From the NCBI RefSeq assembly GCF_030696665.1, contig NZ_JAUYRV010000052.1:1-64000 (forward strand): a stretch of DNA of 64,000 bases, read 5' to 3'. This stretch comes from Novosphingobium sp. GTDB taxonomy: Bacteria; Pseudomonadota; Alphaproteobacteria; Sphingomonadales; Sphingomonadaceae. The stretch's first letter is position 1. Every line of letters starts with the position of its first letter. Below are positions 35,695 to 44,327 of the stretch, piece by piece. Position numbers and translations under genes: made by a program. Under the pieces are notes generated by a model, which ran no database searches, was not told the DNA's origin, and saw nothing but the letters and a program-made list of their open reading frames with translations.

Positions 35695-37038
35695 TTACCG
35701 CTTCATCTTTGCGGCAAGAGCGCTCCGTGGGGCGGTGCGACCCAGCGTCTGCACCGCATAGTACATCTGGAAATCCTTGATGTTCTTAGCCTTCAGCTCT
35801 TCGGCTGTCATCTTGAAGCGCGGATCGTCGACCTTGTCCTTCTCAAGATCCTTGTCCTCAAGCTTGATCTCGTTGATCAAATGCCCGCGCAGGTCGCTTT
35901 CGCGATAGGAGCGCGCCTGCCGTTTGCGCAGGTCCGGGTCGGAAATCTGCGGCACCATGATATCGGGATCAATGCCGCCCTCCTGCACCGAACGGCCCGA
36001 TGGCGTGAAGTAGCGCGCCGTCGTCAGCTTCACCGCCGTATCGCGGGTGAGCGGGATCAGCGTCTGAACGCTGCCCTTGCCGAAGCTGCGCTGGCCCATC
36101 ACAACGGCGCGATGTTGGTCCTGCAGCGCGCCAGCCACGATTTCCGAGGCGGAGGCCGAGCCTTCATCAATCAGCACGATCATCGGCGTGCCCTTGGCGA
36201 TGTCGCCCTTGGTATCAATCTCTGCCGGATAGACTTCGGTATCGCGGGCATAGCGGCCACGCTGCGAAACGATGGTGCCGCGTTCAAGGAACAGGTCTGA
36301 CAGGGCAATCGCTTCGTCCAGCAGGCCTCCGGGGTTGCCGCGCAGGTCCAGCACAAGGCCGGTGACACGTCCGCCTGCTTTGGCTTTCGCGTCGGCCCAG
36401 GCCTTCTTTACCGAGGCCCCTACATCGGCGCTGAAGCTGGAGACCGAGATCACCGCGACATTGCCTTGCAGTTCCCACTCCACCGGCTTCAGCTCGATGA
36501 TCTTGCGGGTGATGGAAACATCGAATGGTTCGTCGCGGCCCGGGCGGAACACGCTCAGCTTGATCTGCGTGCCGGGAACGCCGCGCATCTGGTCGACCGC
36601 TTCGTCCAACGATCCGCCGTAGATCAGCTTGCCATCAAGGTGCGTGATATAGTCGCCCGCCTTGACCCCGGCGAGATCGGCGGGGCTGCCCTTGGTCGGC
36701 GCGATAACCTTGACTGCGCCGTCATCGAGCGTGACCGAAAGGCCAAGCCCGCCGTACGATCCTTCAGTCTGCGTGCGCAGATTCTCGAAATCGCGCGCAT
36801 CAAGATAGGCGCTGTGCGGATCGAGCGACGACAGCATCCCGTCAATCGCGCCTTTCAGCAGCTTTTCATCGTCAATCGGCTCGACATAGTTCGACTTGAT
36901 CCGCTCATAGACCGCCAGCAGCTTGCCGAATTCCGGCCCCGTGCGCGAATCGACAGCCGCCAAGCCGGATGTGGCAGCAGGAATCAGCGCAACGGCGGTA
37001 ACCAGCGCGGTGGCGCGCAGCAGATCGGCGAACTTCAT
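35695..37038 (-). CDS. ctpA: Carboxy-terminal processing protease, S41 family
   Basis: This is a periplasmic PDZ protease. From ATG 37038 (447 residues; ATG 37071 is an alternative start) a signal peptide ends near SGLA-A. The N-terminal helical part has DPHSAYLDARDF, the PDZ domain has LGLSVTLDDG and SPADLAGVKAGDYI, and the protease core has LDLRGNPGG. The catalytic Ser is in DEGSASASEIVAG and the Lys in RSFGKGSVQT. It follows the EnvC-like gene, a common neighbour in alphaproteobacteria, suggesting a joint role in cell-wall remodelling. Confidence 0.93.
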   Translation of the reverse strand: MKFADLLRATALVTAVALIPAATSGLAAVDSRTGPEFGKLLAVYERIKSNYVEPIDDEKLLKGAIDGMLSSLDPHSAYLDARDFENLRTQTEGSYGGLGLSVTLDDGAVKVIAPTKGSPADLAGVKAGDYITHLDGKLIYGGSLDEAVDQMRGVPGTQIKLSVFRPGRDEPFDVSITRKIIELKPVEWELQGNVAVISVSSFSADVGASVKKAWADAKAKAGGRVTGLVLDLRGNPGGLLDEAIALSDLFLERGTIVSQRGRYARDTEVYPAEIDTKGDIAKGTPMIVLIDEGSASASEIVAGALQDQHRAVVMGQRSFGKGSVQTLIPLTRDTAVKLTTARYFTPSGRSVQEGGIDPDIMVPQISDPDLRKRQARSYRESDLRGHLINEIKLEDKDLEKDKVDDPRFKMTAEELKAKNIKDFQMYYAVQTLGRTAPRSALAAKMKR

Positions 37039-37177
37039 TGCCCGTGGGGCCTTTCGCGAAGACGTGTGCATTGAGGCGACTGTATAACCGTCGGTGAATT
37101 AACGCCAGATGAGGTTTTGGGGCAGGGTTTGGCCTGTTGATCGACCAAGGACAAACCCAGGTCGTTCAACTTCAGGG

Positions 37178-38395
37178 CTAACCAGCATTCTGATCCAGCG
37201 GATTAACCGGCGCGCCATCGCGACGCAATTCCACGGTCAGCACCGGACGCCCCGGCCCGGCAGTGCCAAGCGGCGAACCTTGCACCACCTTGTCCCCAAC
37301 GCGCGCCGCAATCCGGCCAAGATTGGTAACCAGCGTGGTCCAGCCGCCATCGTGTTCGACAATCACGATAGTGCCATAGCCGCGGTAAGGCCCGGCAAAA
37401 GCCACGCGGCCATCGGCGGGCGAAACCACTTGCGCCCCCGCCGCCGGAGCCAGCGCGACGCCGGTGGTGAGACCAGTTGGCGATTCCGCCCCAAAACCCC
37501 AGACGAGCCGCCCGCTGACCGGCATGATCCACGGCAGCCGCTCGGCATTGGTGACAAGCAGCGGCGGTGGTGTATCAACCACTTGCAGCACATCACCCGG
37601 GCGGCTTGGTGGCAGCACCGGGCCGGGCAGCGCGGCGAGTTGTTTGCGCAGCGAGCCGTCCTCCTCCAGCCGGTCGAGCAGCGAGGACAAATCGCGCGTC
37701 TGTTCGGCCAGCGCCATTGCGCGGTCGGATTCGCGGCTGGCCACCCCTTGTGCTTCGCGTGAGGCAAGGCGCTGGCGGCTTTCCAGCGCAGCCAGTTCGG
37801 TCCGCCGCGTCAGGAGGGATTTCTCGCCCTCACGCCGCTCATCTGCCGCCATCTGTGCGTCGGCCTGCAGCTTGCGGCTGCGCTCGATCTCGATGCGCAA
37901 GCCAGCGGTGCGGCGGCGCACTTCTGGAAGCATGGTTTCCATCACCGCCCGCAGATGCACGGTATCGCGCAGGCTTTCCGCACGAACGAGGCTGAATGCC
38001 AGCGGACGGCGCGCCATCAATTGCAGCGCTGCCGTAAGCCGCACGACCGGCTCCTGCCGCTCGGCCATGCGGTTGCGCAGGCGCTCGCGCTGCTGGTCGA
38101 TCAGCGCGATTCTGGCTTCGGCCACCTGAATTTCCGCCTCGGACTGCTGGATGCGCGCGGCGACGGTGGCCACTTCCCGCGCGGTGCGGTCAGCCTCGGC
38201 GGTCACCTTGCGCGCTGACTGTTCAAGCGCATCGGCGCGGGCGCGTGACTGGGCGAGCGCCTGCCCTGCCCGGCGCAACACTTCGCCCGCCTCACCCGCA
38301 TCGGCGTATGGGCTGGCCTGCTGCGCGGTTGCCTGCCACGCAGCAACACCGGCCAAAGCCAAACAAGTAGAGATAAACGCAAACCGTGACGTCAT
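37178..38395 (-). CDS. EnvC-like murein hydrolase activator (degenerate LytM/M23 domain)
   Basis: This periplasmic protein probably activates an amidase at division. From ATG 38395 (405 residues) it has a signal peptide (to ATAQQ), then a long coiled coil (about residues 35-250). A C-terminal LytM domain (about 290-405) lacks the zinc ligands: the HxxxD motif is replaced by TTGVALAP and HxH by VLTVELRRD, so it should be catalytically dead like E. coli EnvC. It lies 8 bp after rlmH and upstream of ctpA. Confidence 0.9.
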   Translation of the reverse strand: MTSRFAFISTCLALAGVAAWQATAQQASPYADAGEAGEVLRRAGQALAQSRARADALEQSARKVTAEADRTAREVATVAARIQQSEAEIQVAEARIALIDQQRERLRNRMAERQEPVVRLTAALQLMARRPLAFSLVRAESLRDTVHLRAVMETMLPEVRRRTAGLRIEIERSRKLQADAQMAADERREGEKSLLTRRTELAALESRQRLASREAQGVASRESDRAMALAEQTRDLSSLLDRLEEDGSLRKQLAALPGPVLPPSRPGDVLQVVDTPPPLLVTNAERLPWIMPVSGRLVWGFGAESPTGLTTGVALAPAAGAQVVSPADGRVAFAGPYRGYGTIVIVEHDGGWTTLVTNLGRIAARVGDKVVQGSPLGTAGPGRPVLTVELRRDGAPVNPLDQNAG

Positions 38396-38403
38396 GCCGC
38401 CGC

Positions 38404-38829
38404 TTATCCCTCGCGATGATAAGGATGGCCAGCAAGAATGCTGGTGGCACGCCAAAGCTGTTCGGCCAGCATCGCGCGCGCCAGCATGTGCGGCCATGTC
38501 GCCTTGCCGAACGCGATCAGCAGGTCGGCAGATTCACGCAAGGGATCATCATGCCCGTCCGCCGCGCCGATCAGAAACCGTGCCTCGCGCACGCCATCAT
38601 CGCGCCACCGGCCAAGGATCGCGGCAAATTCGCTTGAGGTCAGCTGCTTGCCGCGCTCATCGAGCGCGACGGTGCGGAATGGGGTCTGCGTGGGTGGAGG
38701 AATGGTCCCGCCCCGGTCGGGCAGTTCGGAAACTTTCAGGCCCCAGGCAATGCGCTTGGCATACCGCTCCACCAGCTCCGCCTCGGGCGAACGACCGATC
38801 TTCCCGCGGGCGATGATGTGCAGCAGCAT
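38404..38829 (-). CDS. rlmH: 23S rRNA (pseudouridine-1915-N3)-methyltransferase RlmH
   Basis: RlmH is a SPOUT-fold enzyme that methylates the pseudouridine at position 1915 in helix 69 of 23S rRNA, using SAM. The 141-residue protein has the substrate-binding region (YAKRIAW), LDERGKQLTSSEFA, the SAM-knot residues FLIGAADGHDD and the C-terminal RAMLAEQLWRATSILAGHPYHRE. It is preceded by a palindrome-rich 163-bp spacer after rsfS, a frequent genomic partner. Confidence 0.95.
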   Translation of the reverse strand: MLLHIIARGKIGRSPEAELVERYAKRIAWGLKVSELPDRGGTIPPPTQTPFRTVALDERGKQLTSSEFAAILGRWRDDGVREARFLIGAADGHDDPLRESADLLIAFGKATWPHMLARAMLAEQLWRATSILAGHPYHREG

Positions 38830-38842
38830 GGGCGCGGTCTAG

Positions 38843-38870
38843 CGGGGATTGGCGGGGAAATGAATCCCCG
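38843..38870. repeat. Short inverted repeat upstream of rlmH
   Basis: CGGGGATT and AATCCCCG form an 8-bp stem 14 bp upstream of the rlmH start. It could form a hairpin in the rsfS-rlmH transcript; no function is evident. Confidence 0.4.
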
Positions 38871-38880
38871 ATTGTGCGGT

Positions 38881-38954
38881 GGCAGCCCACTCCCCCGCCC
38901 GGCTACCTTACCGGGTAGGCTCTGGGTGGCCGGGCGGGGGAGTGGGCTGGTGCC
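38881..38954. repeat. Long imperfect palindrome between rsfS and rlmH
   Basis: An inverted repeat with arms of about 27-30 bp: GGCAGCCCACTCCCCCGCCC... pairs with ...GGGCGGGGGAGTGGGCTGGTGCC, with a CTACCttaccGGGTAG sub-hairpin at the tip. It looks like a mobile REP-type palindrome, unrelated in sequence to copies A-C. It lies inside the rsfS-rlmH transcription unit. Confidence 0.8.
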
Positions 38955-38958
38955 GCAA

Positions 38959-38980
38959 GCCCTCGGCGGATGCCGAGGGC
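38959..38980 (-). other. Perfect hairpin after rsfS
   Basis: GCCCTCGGC-GGAT-GCCGAGGGC is a perfect 9-bp stem with a tetraloop, 12 bp beyond the rsfS stop. There is no U-tract, so it is more likely an mRNA stability or processing element than a terminator. Confidence 0.55.
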
Positions 38981-38992
38981 GTACCCAACAGA

Positions 38993-39385
38993 TTACGCAG
39001 CGCCAGCGTCTCCGAAATTCCACATGCGTTCGAGGTTGTAGAACGTGCGCACTTCCGGGCGGAACAGGTGGATCACCACGTCCCCTGCATCAACCAGCAC
39101 CCAATCGGCGGCGGGCAGGCCTTCGATGCGGACGTGGCCAAAGCCGCCGTGCTTGATCCGCTCGGCCAGCTTCTGCGCCATCGTGGCGACTTGGCGAGTC
39201 GAGCGGCCAGACGCGATCACCATGTAATCGGCGACGGAGCTTTTGCCTTCGAGCGGGATGGAAACCACTTCCTGCGCCTGATCGTCGTCAAGCGAGAGCA
39301 GCACGAGATCGTGCAGCGCGGCAGGGGAGTATGGGGTCTTTTGGGCTGTGTCGGCCTTGGCCGACAGCGGTTGAACGCTGGTCAT
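38993..39385 (-). CDS. rsfS: Ribosomal silencing factor RsfS
   Basis: RsfS binds L14 and blocks subunit joining to slow translation in poor conditions. The 130-residue protein carries the conserved core VVSIPLEGKSSVADYMVIASGRS and then RQVATMAQKL. It also has EGLPAADWVLVDAGDVVIHLFRPEVRTFYNLERMW. The start is ATG 39385. It lies between nadD and rlmH in the usual order. Confidence 0.95.
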   Translation of the reverse strand: MTSVQPLSAKADTAQKTPYSPAALHDLVLLSLDDDQAQEVVSIPLEGKSSVADYMVIASGRSTRQVATMAQKLAERIKHGGFGHVRIEGLPAADWVLVDAGDVVIHLFRPEVRTFYNLERMWNFGDAGAA

Positions 39386-39494
39386 GTCGCGCGAAATGGC
39401 CTCCGTGGCTCAAGAGTCAAGCAATAACGGTTGGAACGCGCAAGAGTTTCGGCGCGCCGCCTGATGGCGGCACCACGCAGAAAGGCTTGCGCAG

Positions 39495-40163
39495 TCAGGG
39501 TTTTCCTCCCCAAACCGGGGCGGATTCGATCCTGCGATGCGTCACTGCATCGCGCAGGCCAGCCGTGGAAATGCGGCTTGCCCAGTGCGGATCAGCAGCA
39601 CGAATCGCGCTGGCAGACCGTGAATCGGGATCGAAGCGAAGGATGGTCAGCGCCGGAGCGCTCCGCATTGCGCCGGAAACGAACTGTCCGCGCCGCTGAC
39701 GCCAGCGGCGCAGCCAGGCCGAGGCAGGGCTTGCCAAGGCAGCAGCATCATACCCCGGACGCGCGATCACCGCAATCGGCATCTCACGCGCGATCTGCCG
39801 CCAGTGCTTCCACTTGTGGAACTGCGCCAGATTGTCTGCGCCCATGATCCACACGAAGCGCCGCTTGGGATAGCGGCGCTTGATCGCGCGCAACGTGTCG
39901 ATGGTGAAGCGCGTGCCGAGTTCTCGCTCAATCGCAGTGGCGCGGATCGGCGCGTTGCGGGTCATCGCCTGCGCCGAGGCCAGCCGGGCCGAGAGCGGGG
40001 CCATGCCTTCCACCGGTTTCAGCACATTGCCGGGTGAAACCAGCCACCACACTTCGGCTAGCCCCAGTGCATCCCGCGCGAACAGGCTTACCCGGCGATG
40101 CCCGCGATGCGCAGGGTTGAAACTGCCGCCGAACAGGCCGGTTAGCGGACCACTCAGGGCCAG
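39495..40163 (-). CDS. nadD: Nicotinate-nucleotide adenylyltransferase NadD, probable CTG start
   Basis: NadD joins nicotinate mononucleotide to ATP in NAD synthesis. The nucleotide-binding signature (GLFGGSFNPAHRGH) is encoded at about 40139-40098 and the C-terminal ISTAGLRDAV near 39530. Upstream of the signature, no ATG, GTG or TTG occurs in frame before a stop that lies within the proA coding sequence. The best candidates are CTG 40163 (giving 222 residues) or CTG 40157, just 4-10 nt after the proA stop. The first conventional start (GTG 40052) would remove the nucleotide-binding loop. Translational coupling to proA is likely. A sequence error is the alternative explanation. Confidence 0.85.
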   Translation of the reverse strand: MALSGPLTGLFGGSFNPAHRGHRRVSLFARDALGLAEVWWLVSPGNVLKPVEGMAPLSARLASAQAMTRNAPIRATAIERELGTRFTIDTLRAIKRRYPKRRFVWIMGADNLAQFHKWKHWRQIAREMPIAVIARPGYDAAALASPASAWLRRWRQRRGQFVSGAMRSAPALTILRFDPDSRSASAIRAADPHWASRISTAGLRDAVTHRRIESAPVWGGKP

Positions 40164-40167
40164 ATAC

Positions 40168-41445
40168 TCAAGGGCGCACCTGCCCGGAGCCGCGCACCAG
40201 CCACTTGTAGGTCGTCAGCCCCTCAAGCGCGACCGGGCCGCGTGCATGCAACCGCCCGGTGGCAATGCCGATTTCCGCGCCAAGGCCAAACTCGCCACCA
40301 TCGGCAAACTGGCTGGAGGCGTTGTGCATCACGATGGCGCTGTCCACTTCGGTCAGGAAGCGGTCGGCCACGGTCTGATCCTGCGTCACGATTGCATCGG
40401 TATGGCCCGATGCGTGGGCGGAGACATGCGCCAGCGCCTCGTCCAGCCCATCGACAATCGCTACGGAAAGAATCGCGTCGAGATACTCGGTATCCCAATC
40501 GTTCGCCGCCACAGGAACGATGCGCGGATCGATGGCACGGGCGCGGGCATCGCCGCGCAGTTCGCACCCGGCATCCAGCAGTGGCTCCACCAGCCCGTGC
40601 GGATCGGGATAAGTCGCGTCGATCAGCAGCGTTTCCATCGCCCCGCAGATGCCCGTGCGGCGCATCTTGGCGTTGAGCACGATAGCCTTGGCCATCGCCG
40701 GATCGGCGGCGGCGTGGACGAACGTATGGTTGATCCCGTCAAGGTGAGCCAGCACCGGCACCCGCGCATCGGCCTGCACCCGCGCAACAAGGCTTTTGCC
40801 CCCGCGCGGCACGATCATGTCGATCAGGCCCGCCGCCGCCAGCATCGCCCCCACGGCGGCACGGTCCTGCGTCGGCATAAGCTGCACCGCTTCTGCCGGA
40901 ACGCCGCCTTCGACCAGCCCTGCTACCAGCGCCTTGTGGATTGCCCGGTTGGAATGGACCGCTTCCGATCCGCCGCGCAGGATCGTGGCATTGCCCGACC
41001 GCACGCAAAGCGCGGCGGCGTCTGCCGTCACGTTCGGGCGGCTTTCATAGATAATGCCGATCACGCCCACCGGAATGCGCAGGCGTTGCAGCACCATGCC
41101 GTTGGGGCGCGCAGCCTCGGAGATCACCTCGCCCACCGGATCGGCCAGCGAGGCGACCTGCGCCACCGCATCGGCCATTCCGGCAAGGCGTTCTGGCGTC
41201 AGCTTCAACCGGTCAAGCATCGCGCCGGTCAGCCCGTTGGCCGCGCCATTGGCCATGTCCTGCGCGTTTGCAGCAAGAATCTCTGCTTCTGCCGCGCGCA
41301 ATGCAGCGGCGGCAAGCTTCAGCGCATGCTCCTTCGCTGGCGCATCCATCCGCGCCAGAACGCGCTGCGCAGTGCGGGCAGCACGCGCAAGATTCTCGAC
41401 CATATCGGTCACGGATTCGGCGGAAATTTCAGGCTGCGTAGACAT
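40168..41445 (-). CDS. proA: Glutamate-5-semialdehyde dehydrogenase (gamma-glutamyl phosphate reductase)
   Basis: ProA carries out the second step of proline synthesis, NADPH reduction of gamma-glutamyl phosphate. From ATG 41445 (425 residues) it shows [35 protein letters not shown] and the catalytic Cys267 in [16 protein letters not shown]. The C-terminal [20 protein letters not shown] is also typical. Open sequence upstream of 41445 does not match the family. Its stop is 4 bp before the probable nadD start; proB is not in the window. Confidence 0.97.
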   Translation of the reverse strand: MSTQPEISAESVTDMVENLARAARTAQRVLARMDAPAKEHALKLAAAALRAAEAEILAANAQDMANGAANGLTGAMLDRLKLTPERLAGMADAVAQVASLADPVGEVISEAARPNGMVLQRLRIPVGVIGIIYESRPNVTADAAALCVRSGNATILRGGSEAVHSNRAIHKALVAGLVEGGVPAEAVQLMPTQDRAAVGAMLAAAGLIDMIVPRGGKSLVARVQADARVPVLAHLDGINHTFVHAAADPAMAKAIVLNAKMRRTGICGAMETLLIDATYPDPHGLVEPLLDAGCELRGDARARAIDPRIVPVAANDWDTEYLDAILSVAIVDGLDEALAHVSAHASGHTDAIVTQDQTVADRFLTEVDSAIVMHNASSQFADGGEFGLGAEIGIATGRLHARGPVALEGLTTYKWLVRGSGQVRP

Positions 41446-41678
41446 GCCCAGCGCCCTATCACCGAGGGTCGCAATTGTCATCACAGCACACGACTCGACT
41501 TGGCCGAAAAGGTCCATGCGTGCCCTGAATCACACTGGTGCAATCGATTCATCCGGGGACTCACACGGTTCAGCGCGGATGGGGGGATTCCGATTCGCCA
41601 GCCGGGAACCCAATGGGTAGTGCCCGCGGCGACGGGAAACATAACCAACCAAGCACTACCATCGGGGGTCGCCTGCCA

Positions 41679-42875
41679 GTGTCATCAGTGAAGCCTGCCC
41701 GCTTGCGGATCAGGAATACCACGGCTGCTGCCATCGCGCAGGCACGCGCATGGTTTCCAGAGCGTGAGTTTTTCATGCGCTCGCACGGGCAAGTCCGCTT
41801 CATCCGCGTGTCCTCGCGCCTGCAGATGATGGTGGCTGGCGGTATCGCTGCTGCCGTGCTGCTGTGGTTGGGTGCGATGGCTGTCACGCTGGTCTCGCAA
41901 TTCACCGCTGCCCGCGATCACGCCGCACTGCTTGAACGCGAAGCGGCTATCGCCACTGCCGAGACCCGCATGGACAAGTATCGCGGCGGACTGGAAGGCG
42001 TGGCCGATGATCTTAACCGCCGGCAGGACTTCATCGAAAAGGCCATCGAAGGCACACTGGGCGAACTGCCGAAAGACCTTCCGCAGGGCACTGTATCGCA
42101 CAGCAGCGCCGAAGCGGCCAAAACCGTGCGCAAGATCTCGATGGAACTGCCCGAAGCACGCCGCCTTGCCGAAGCCGAAGCGCGCCAGCTGGCCTTTATC
42201 GAACGCCTTACCCGCTTTGCCGATGCCCGCGCCGCGCAGGCTGAAACTGCCATCCGCCGCGTCGGCCTCAACCCCGCCATGCTGCGCGCCGCTGCGCAGG
42301 AAGGCACCGGCGGCCCGCTGATCCGCCTGTTCACCGGCGCGGATGACAGCGTCGATCCACGCTTTGCCCGCCTCGGTGCCAGCCTTGAACGCATGGCGGC
42401 GCTGCAAAAGGGCCTCGCCCGCATACCCAACACCCTGCCCGCCAGCCTTGAATATATCTCAAGCGGCTTTGGCTATCGCAGCGATCCCTTCACCGGCGGC
42501 GCGGCCTTCCACGCCGGTCTTGATTTCCGTGGCCCCATCGGCGCGCCGATCTATTCGGCAGCAGCAGGCACGATCAGCTTTGTCGGGGCCAAGCAGGGCT
42601 ATGGCAACGTGGTCGAAGTCAGCCACGGCAACGGATTGATGACGCGCTATGCCCATATGTCGCGCACCGGCGCGCAACTGGGCCAGAAGGTCGATGCCGG
42701 GGCCGTGATCGGCCAGATCGGCAATACCGGTCGCTCAACCGGTCCCCATCTCCATTTTGAAGTGCGGATCAATGACCGTCCGGTCAATCCGCGCCCGTTC
42801 CTTGAGGCAAACAGGCATGTTCAGGAAATCCGCGCCGGAACCGCGCACGACAACGATGAAAAGCACGGGGAGTAA
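41679..42875 (+). CDS. M23 family (LytM) peptidoglycan endopeptidase
   Basis: This is a membrane-anchored zinc peptidase that should cut peptidoglycan cross-links. The likely start is GTG 41679 (398 residues, GGGGG about 10 nt upstream); ATG 41613 is an alternative. A cytoplasmic segment (REFFMRSHGQVRFIRVSS) leads into a membrane helix, then a coiled-coil region. The catalytic domain has intact zinc ligands: FHAGLDF (HxxxD) and GPHLHFE (HxH). The bactofilin gene begins inside its 3' end, a pairing known from cell-shape systems in which bactofilin positions an M23 enzyme. Confidence 0.93.
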   Translation: MSSVKPARLRIRNTTAAAIAQARAWFPEREFFMRSHGQVRFIRVSSRLQMMVAGGIAAAVLLWLGAMAVTLVSQFTAARDHAALLEREAAIATAETRMDKYRGGLEGVADDLNRRQDFIEKAIEGTLGELPKDLPQGTVSHSSAEAAKTVRKISMELPEARRLAEAEARQLAFIERLTRFADARAAQAETAIRRVGLNPAMLRAAAQEGTGGPLIRLFTGADDSVDPRFARLGASLERMAALQKGLARIPNTLPASLEYISSGFGYRSDPFTGGAAFHAGLDFRGPIGAPIYSAAAGTISFVGAKQGYGNVVEVSHGNGLMTRYAHMSRTGAQLGQKVDAGAVIGQIGNTGRSTGPHLHFEVRINDRPVNPRPFLEANRHVQEIRAGTAHDNDEKHGE

Positions 42876-43233
42876 CACAGGCATGGCTGCAACATTTTCC
42901 GTGCTCGGCGTTGATGTGGCCGTAAAGGGCGATCTTTCCGCCACGGCCGATCTGCACATTGATGGCACTGTCGAAGGCGACATCACCTGCGCATCACTGG
43001 TCCAGGGTGAAAAGAGCACTGTCACAGGTGCGATCAAGGCGCAAAACGCACGTCTTTCAGGCACCGTCCACGGATCAATCGAAGCGGGCGAACTGATCAT
43101 CCTCAAAACCGCACGCATCCACGGCGATGTCAGCTACGATGCGCTTACCATCGAGCAGGGGGCGCAAGTGGATGGCCGCTTTGCGCACCGCGTTGTTGCC
43201 AGCGACGAGCCTTCGCTCACGCTGGTGAGCTGA
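42817..43233 (+). CDS. Bactofilin
   Basis: Bactofilins are cytoskeletal proteins that polymerise without nucleotide through a right-handed beta-helix. Counting from ATG 42817 (MFRKSAPEPR..., 138 residues), the core carries the family repeats DLHIDGTVEGDITCASLVQG, GTVHGSIEAGELIILKTARIHGDVSYDALTIEQGAQVDGRF. The MF-K start resembles other bactofilins but overlaps the M23 gene by 59 bp. ATG 42883, with GGGGAG about 10 nt upstream, would avoid the overlap. A hairpin follows at 43292. Confidence 0.92.
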   Translation: MFRKSAPEPRTTTMKSTGSNTGMAATFSVLGVDVAVKGDLSATADLHIDGTVEGDITCASLVQGEKSTVTGAIKAQNARLSGTVHGSIEAGELIILKTARIHGDVSYDALTIEQGAQVDGRFAHRVVASDEPSLTLVS

Positions 43234-43291
43234 ACACACCAAACAAAAACTTGCCGATTCGCCATTCCCGGCTTACATCGGCGAGGTTCAA

Positions 43292-43319
43292 GGCCGCTCC
43301 GCAAGGGGCGGCCCTTATT
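43292..43319 (+). terminator. Probable terminator after bactofilin
   Basis: GGCCGCTCC-GCAA-GGGGCGGCC forms a 9-bp stem with one G-U pair and is followed by the weakly T-rich CTTATTG. Confidence 0.6.
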
Positions 43320-43378
43320 GTATCCGCTTTTCAGGTCGGGTCCGCGCACTGCTGGACCGTCCTTTCGGGAGATTGTCC

Positions 43379-44083
43379 GTGAGCAACCAGCCCACGTATC
43401 CGCTGATGCCGCACGCCACCGCGTCATGGCTTGTCGACAATACCGCGCTGACGTTTGAGCAGATTTCCGAATTCTGCGGGCTGCACATCCTTGAAGTGCA
43501 GGCAATGGCCGATGATCTGGCCGGCCAGAAGTACACCGGCCGCGATCCTTTGCACTCAGGTGAACTGAATCAGGCAGAGATCGACAAGGGTCAGGCCACC
43601 CCCGAATACAAGCTCAAGATGCAGCGTGCACCGATCTCGGTCAGCCGCACCAAAGGCCCGCGCTACACCCCGGTATCAAAGCGCCAGGACAAGCCCGATG
43701 GCATCGCGTGGATCCTGCGCAACCACCCCGAAGTGTCGGACGCGCAGATTGGCAAGCTGATCGGCACCACCCGCACCACCATCGCCGCGATTCGTGATCG
43801 CAGCCACTGGAACATCGCCAACATCAACCCCAAAGACCCCGTCACGCTGGGCCTGTGCTCACAGCGCGAACTCGATGCGCTGGTGGCCAAGGCTGCAAAG
43901 AAGGCCGGGATCGAAGACGATGGTCTGGCCGAACAGCGCCTCGGCACTGACCGCGACGCCCTGATCGAGGAACTGCGCGCAGAGCGTACCGCCTCGGTCA
44001 AGGCCGCATCGGAAGCCGCGCAGGAAGCCGAAGCCGCCGCATGGCTAGCCGCCCGCCGCGCCGAGGGTATCTCGGACAGCTGA
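43379..44083 (+). CDS. trcR: Cell-cycle transcriptional regulator TrcR (DUF1013)
   Basis: This alphaproteobacterial family was long called DUF1013 and is named TrcR, a cell-cycle regulator. From GTG 43379 (GGGAG 7 nt upstream) it has 234 residues. It begins SNQPTYPLMPHATASWLVDNTALTFEQIS and has the central DGIAWILRNHPEVSDAQIGKLIGTTRTTI, which looks like a helix-turn-helix. An Ala/Glu-rich helical tail follows. With sciP it is the second cell-cycle regulator in the window. A terminator follows at 44109. Confidence 0.93.
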   Translation: MSNQPTYPLMPHATASWLVDNTALTFEQISEFCGLHILEVQAMADDLAGQKYTGRDPLHSGELNQAEIDKGQATPEYKLKMQRAPISVSRTKGPRYTPVSKRQDKPDGIAWILRNHPEVSDAQIGKLIGTTRTTIAAIRDRSHWNIANINPKDPVTLGLCSQRELDALVAKAAKKAGIEDDGLAEQRLGTDRDALIEELRAERTASVKAASEAAQEAEAAAWLAARRAEGISDS

Positions 44084-44108
44084 GCTTTGGCGAAGCGCTG
44101 ATTTGAAT

Positions 44109-44138
44109 GGGCCGCCCTTGCAAAGGGGCGGCCTTTTT
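44109..44138 (+). terminator. Intrinsic terminator of trcR
   Basis: GGCCGCCC and GGGCGGCC form an 8-bp stem with a short AT-richer loop, followed by TTTTT. Confidence 0.88.
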
Positions 44139-44157
44139 CGTTGGCTGGGCGCAAATA

Positions 44158-44310
44158 CCCACCCCGCTGCGACTAACTTCACTGCGTTCAGTAAGTCTCG
44201 CGGCCCTCCCGCCTGCGGGAGGGCAAACCACCGCTATCTCTCCCCCCCTCCCGCAAGCGGGAGGGGGGCTAACCTTCCCCCTCCCGCAAGCGGGAGGGGC
44301 TGGGGGTGGG
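44158..44310. repeat. Modular palindromic repeat, copy B (inverted, expanded)
   Basis: This is the reverse complement of copy A (33900-34018) with only scattered differences. It runs CCCACCCCGCTGCGACT, hairpin, GTCTCGCGGCCCTCCCGCCTGCGGGAGGGC, spacer, two CCCTCCCGCAAGCGGGAGGG palindromes and CTGGGGGTGGG. Copy A has one of the latter palindromes; copy B has two, so one module of about 30 bp is duplicated. It lies between the convergent trcR and the quinone oxidoreductase gene. Confidence 0.92.
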
Positions 44311-44327
44311 CATCGTGCGCAGCACGA

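Noticed and set aside
33900..44310. Repeated palindromes considered as a CRISPR array
   Set aside because: Units are not regularly spaced with unique spacers, no cas genes are present and each locus has only two or three units; REP-type element fits better.
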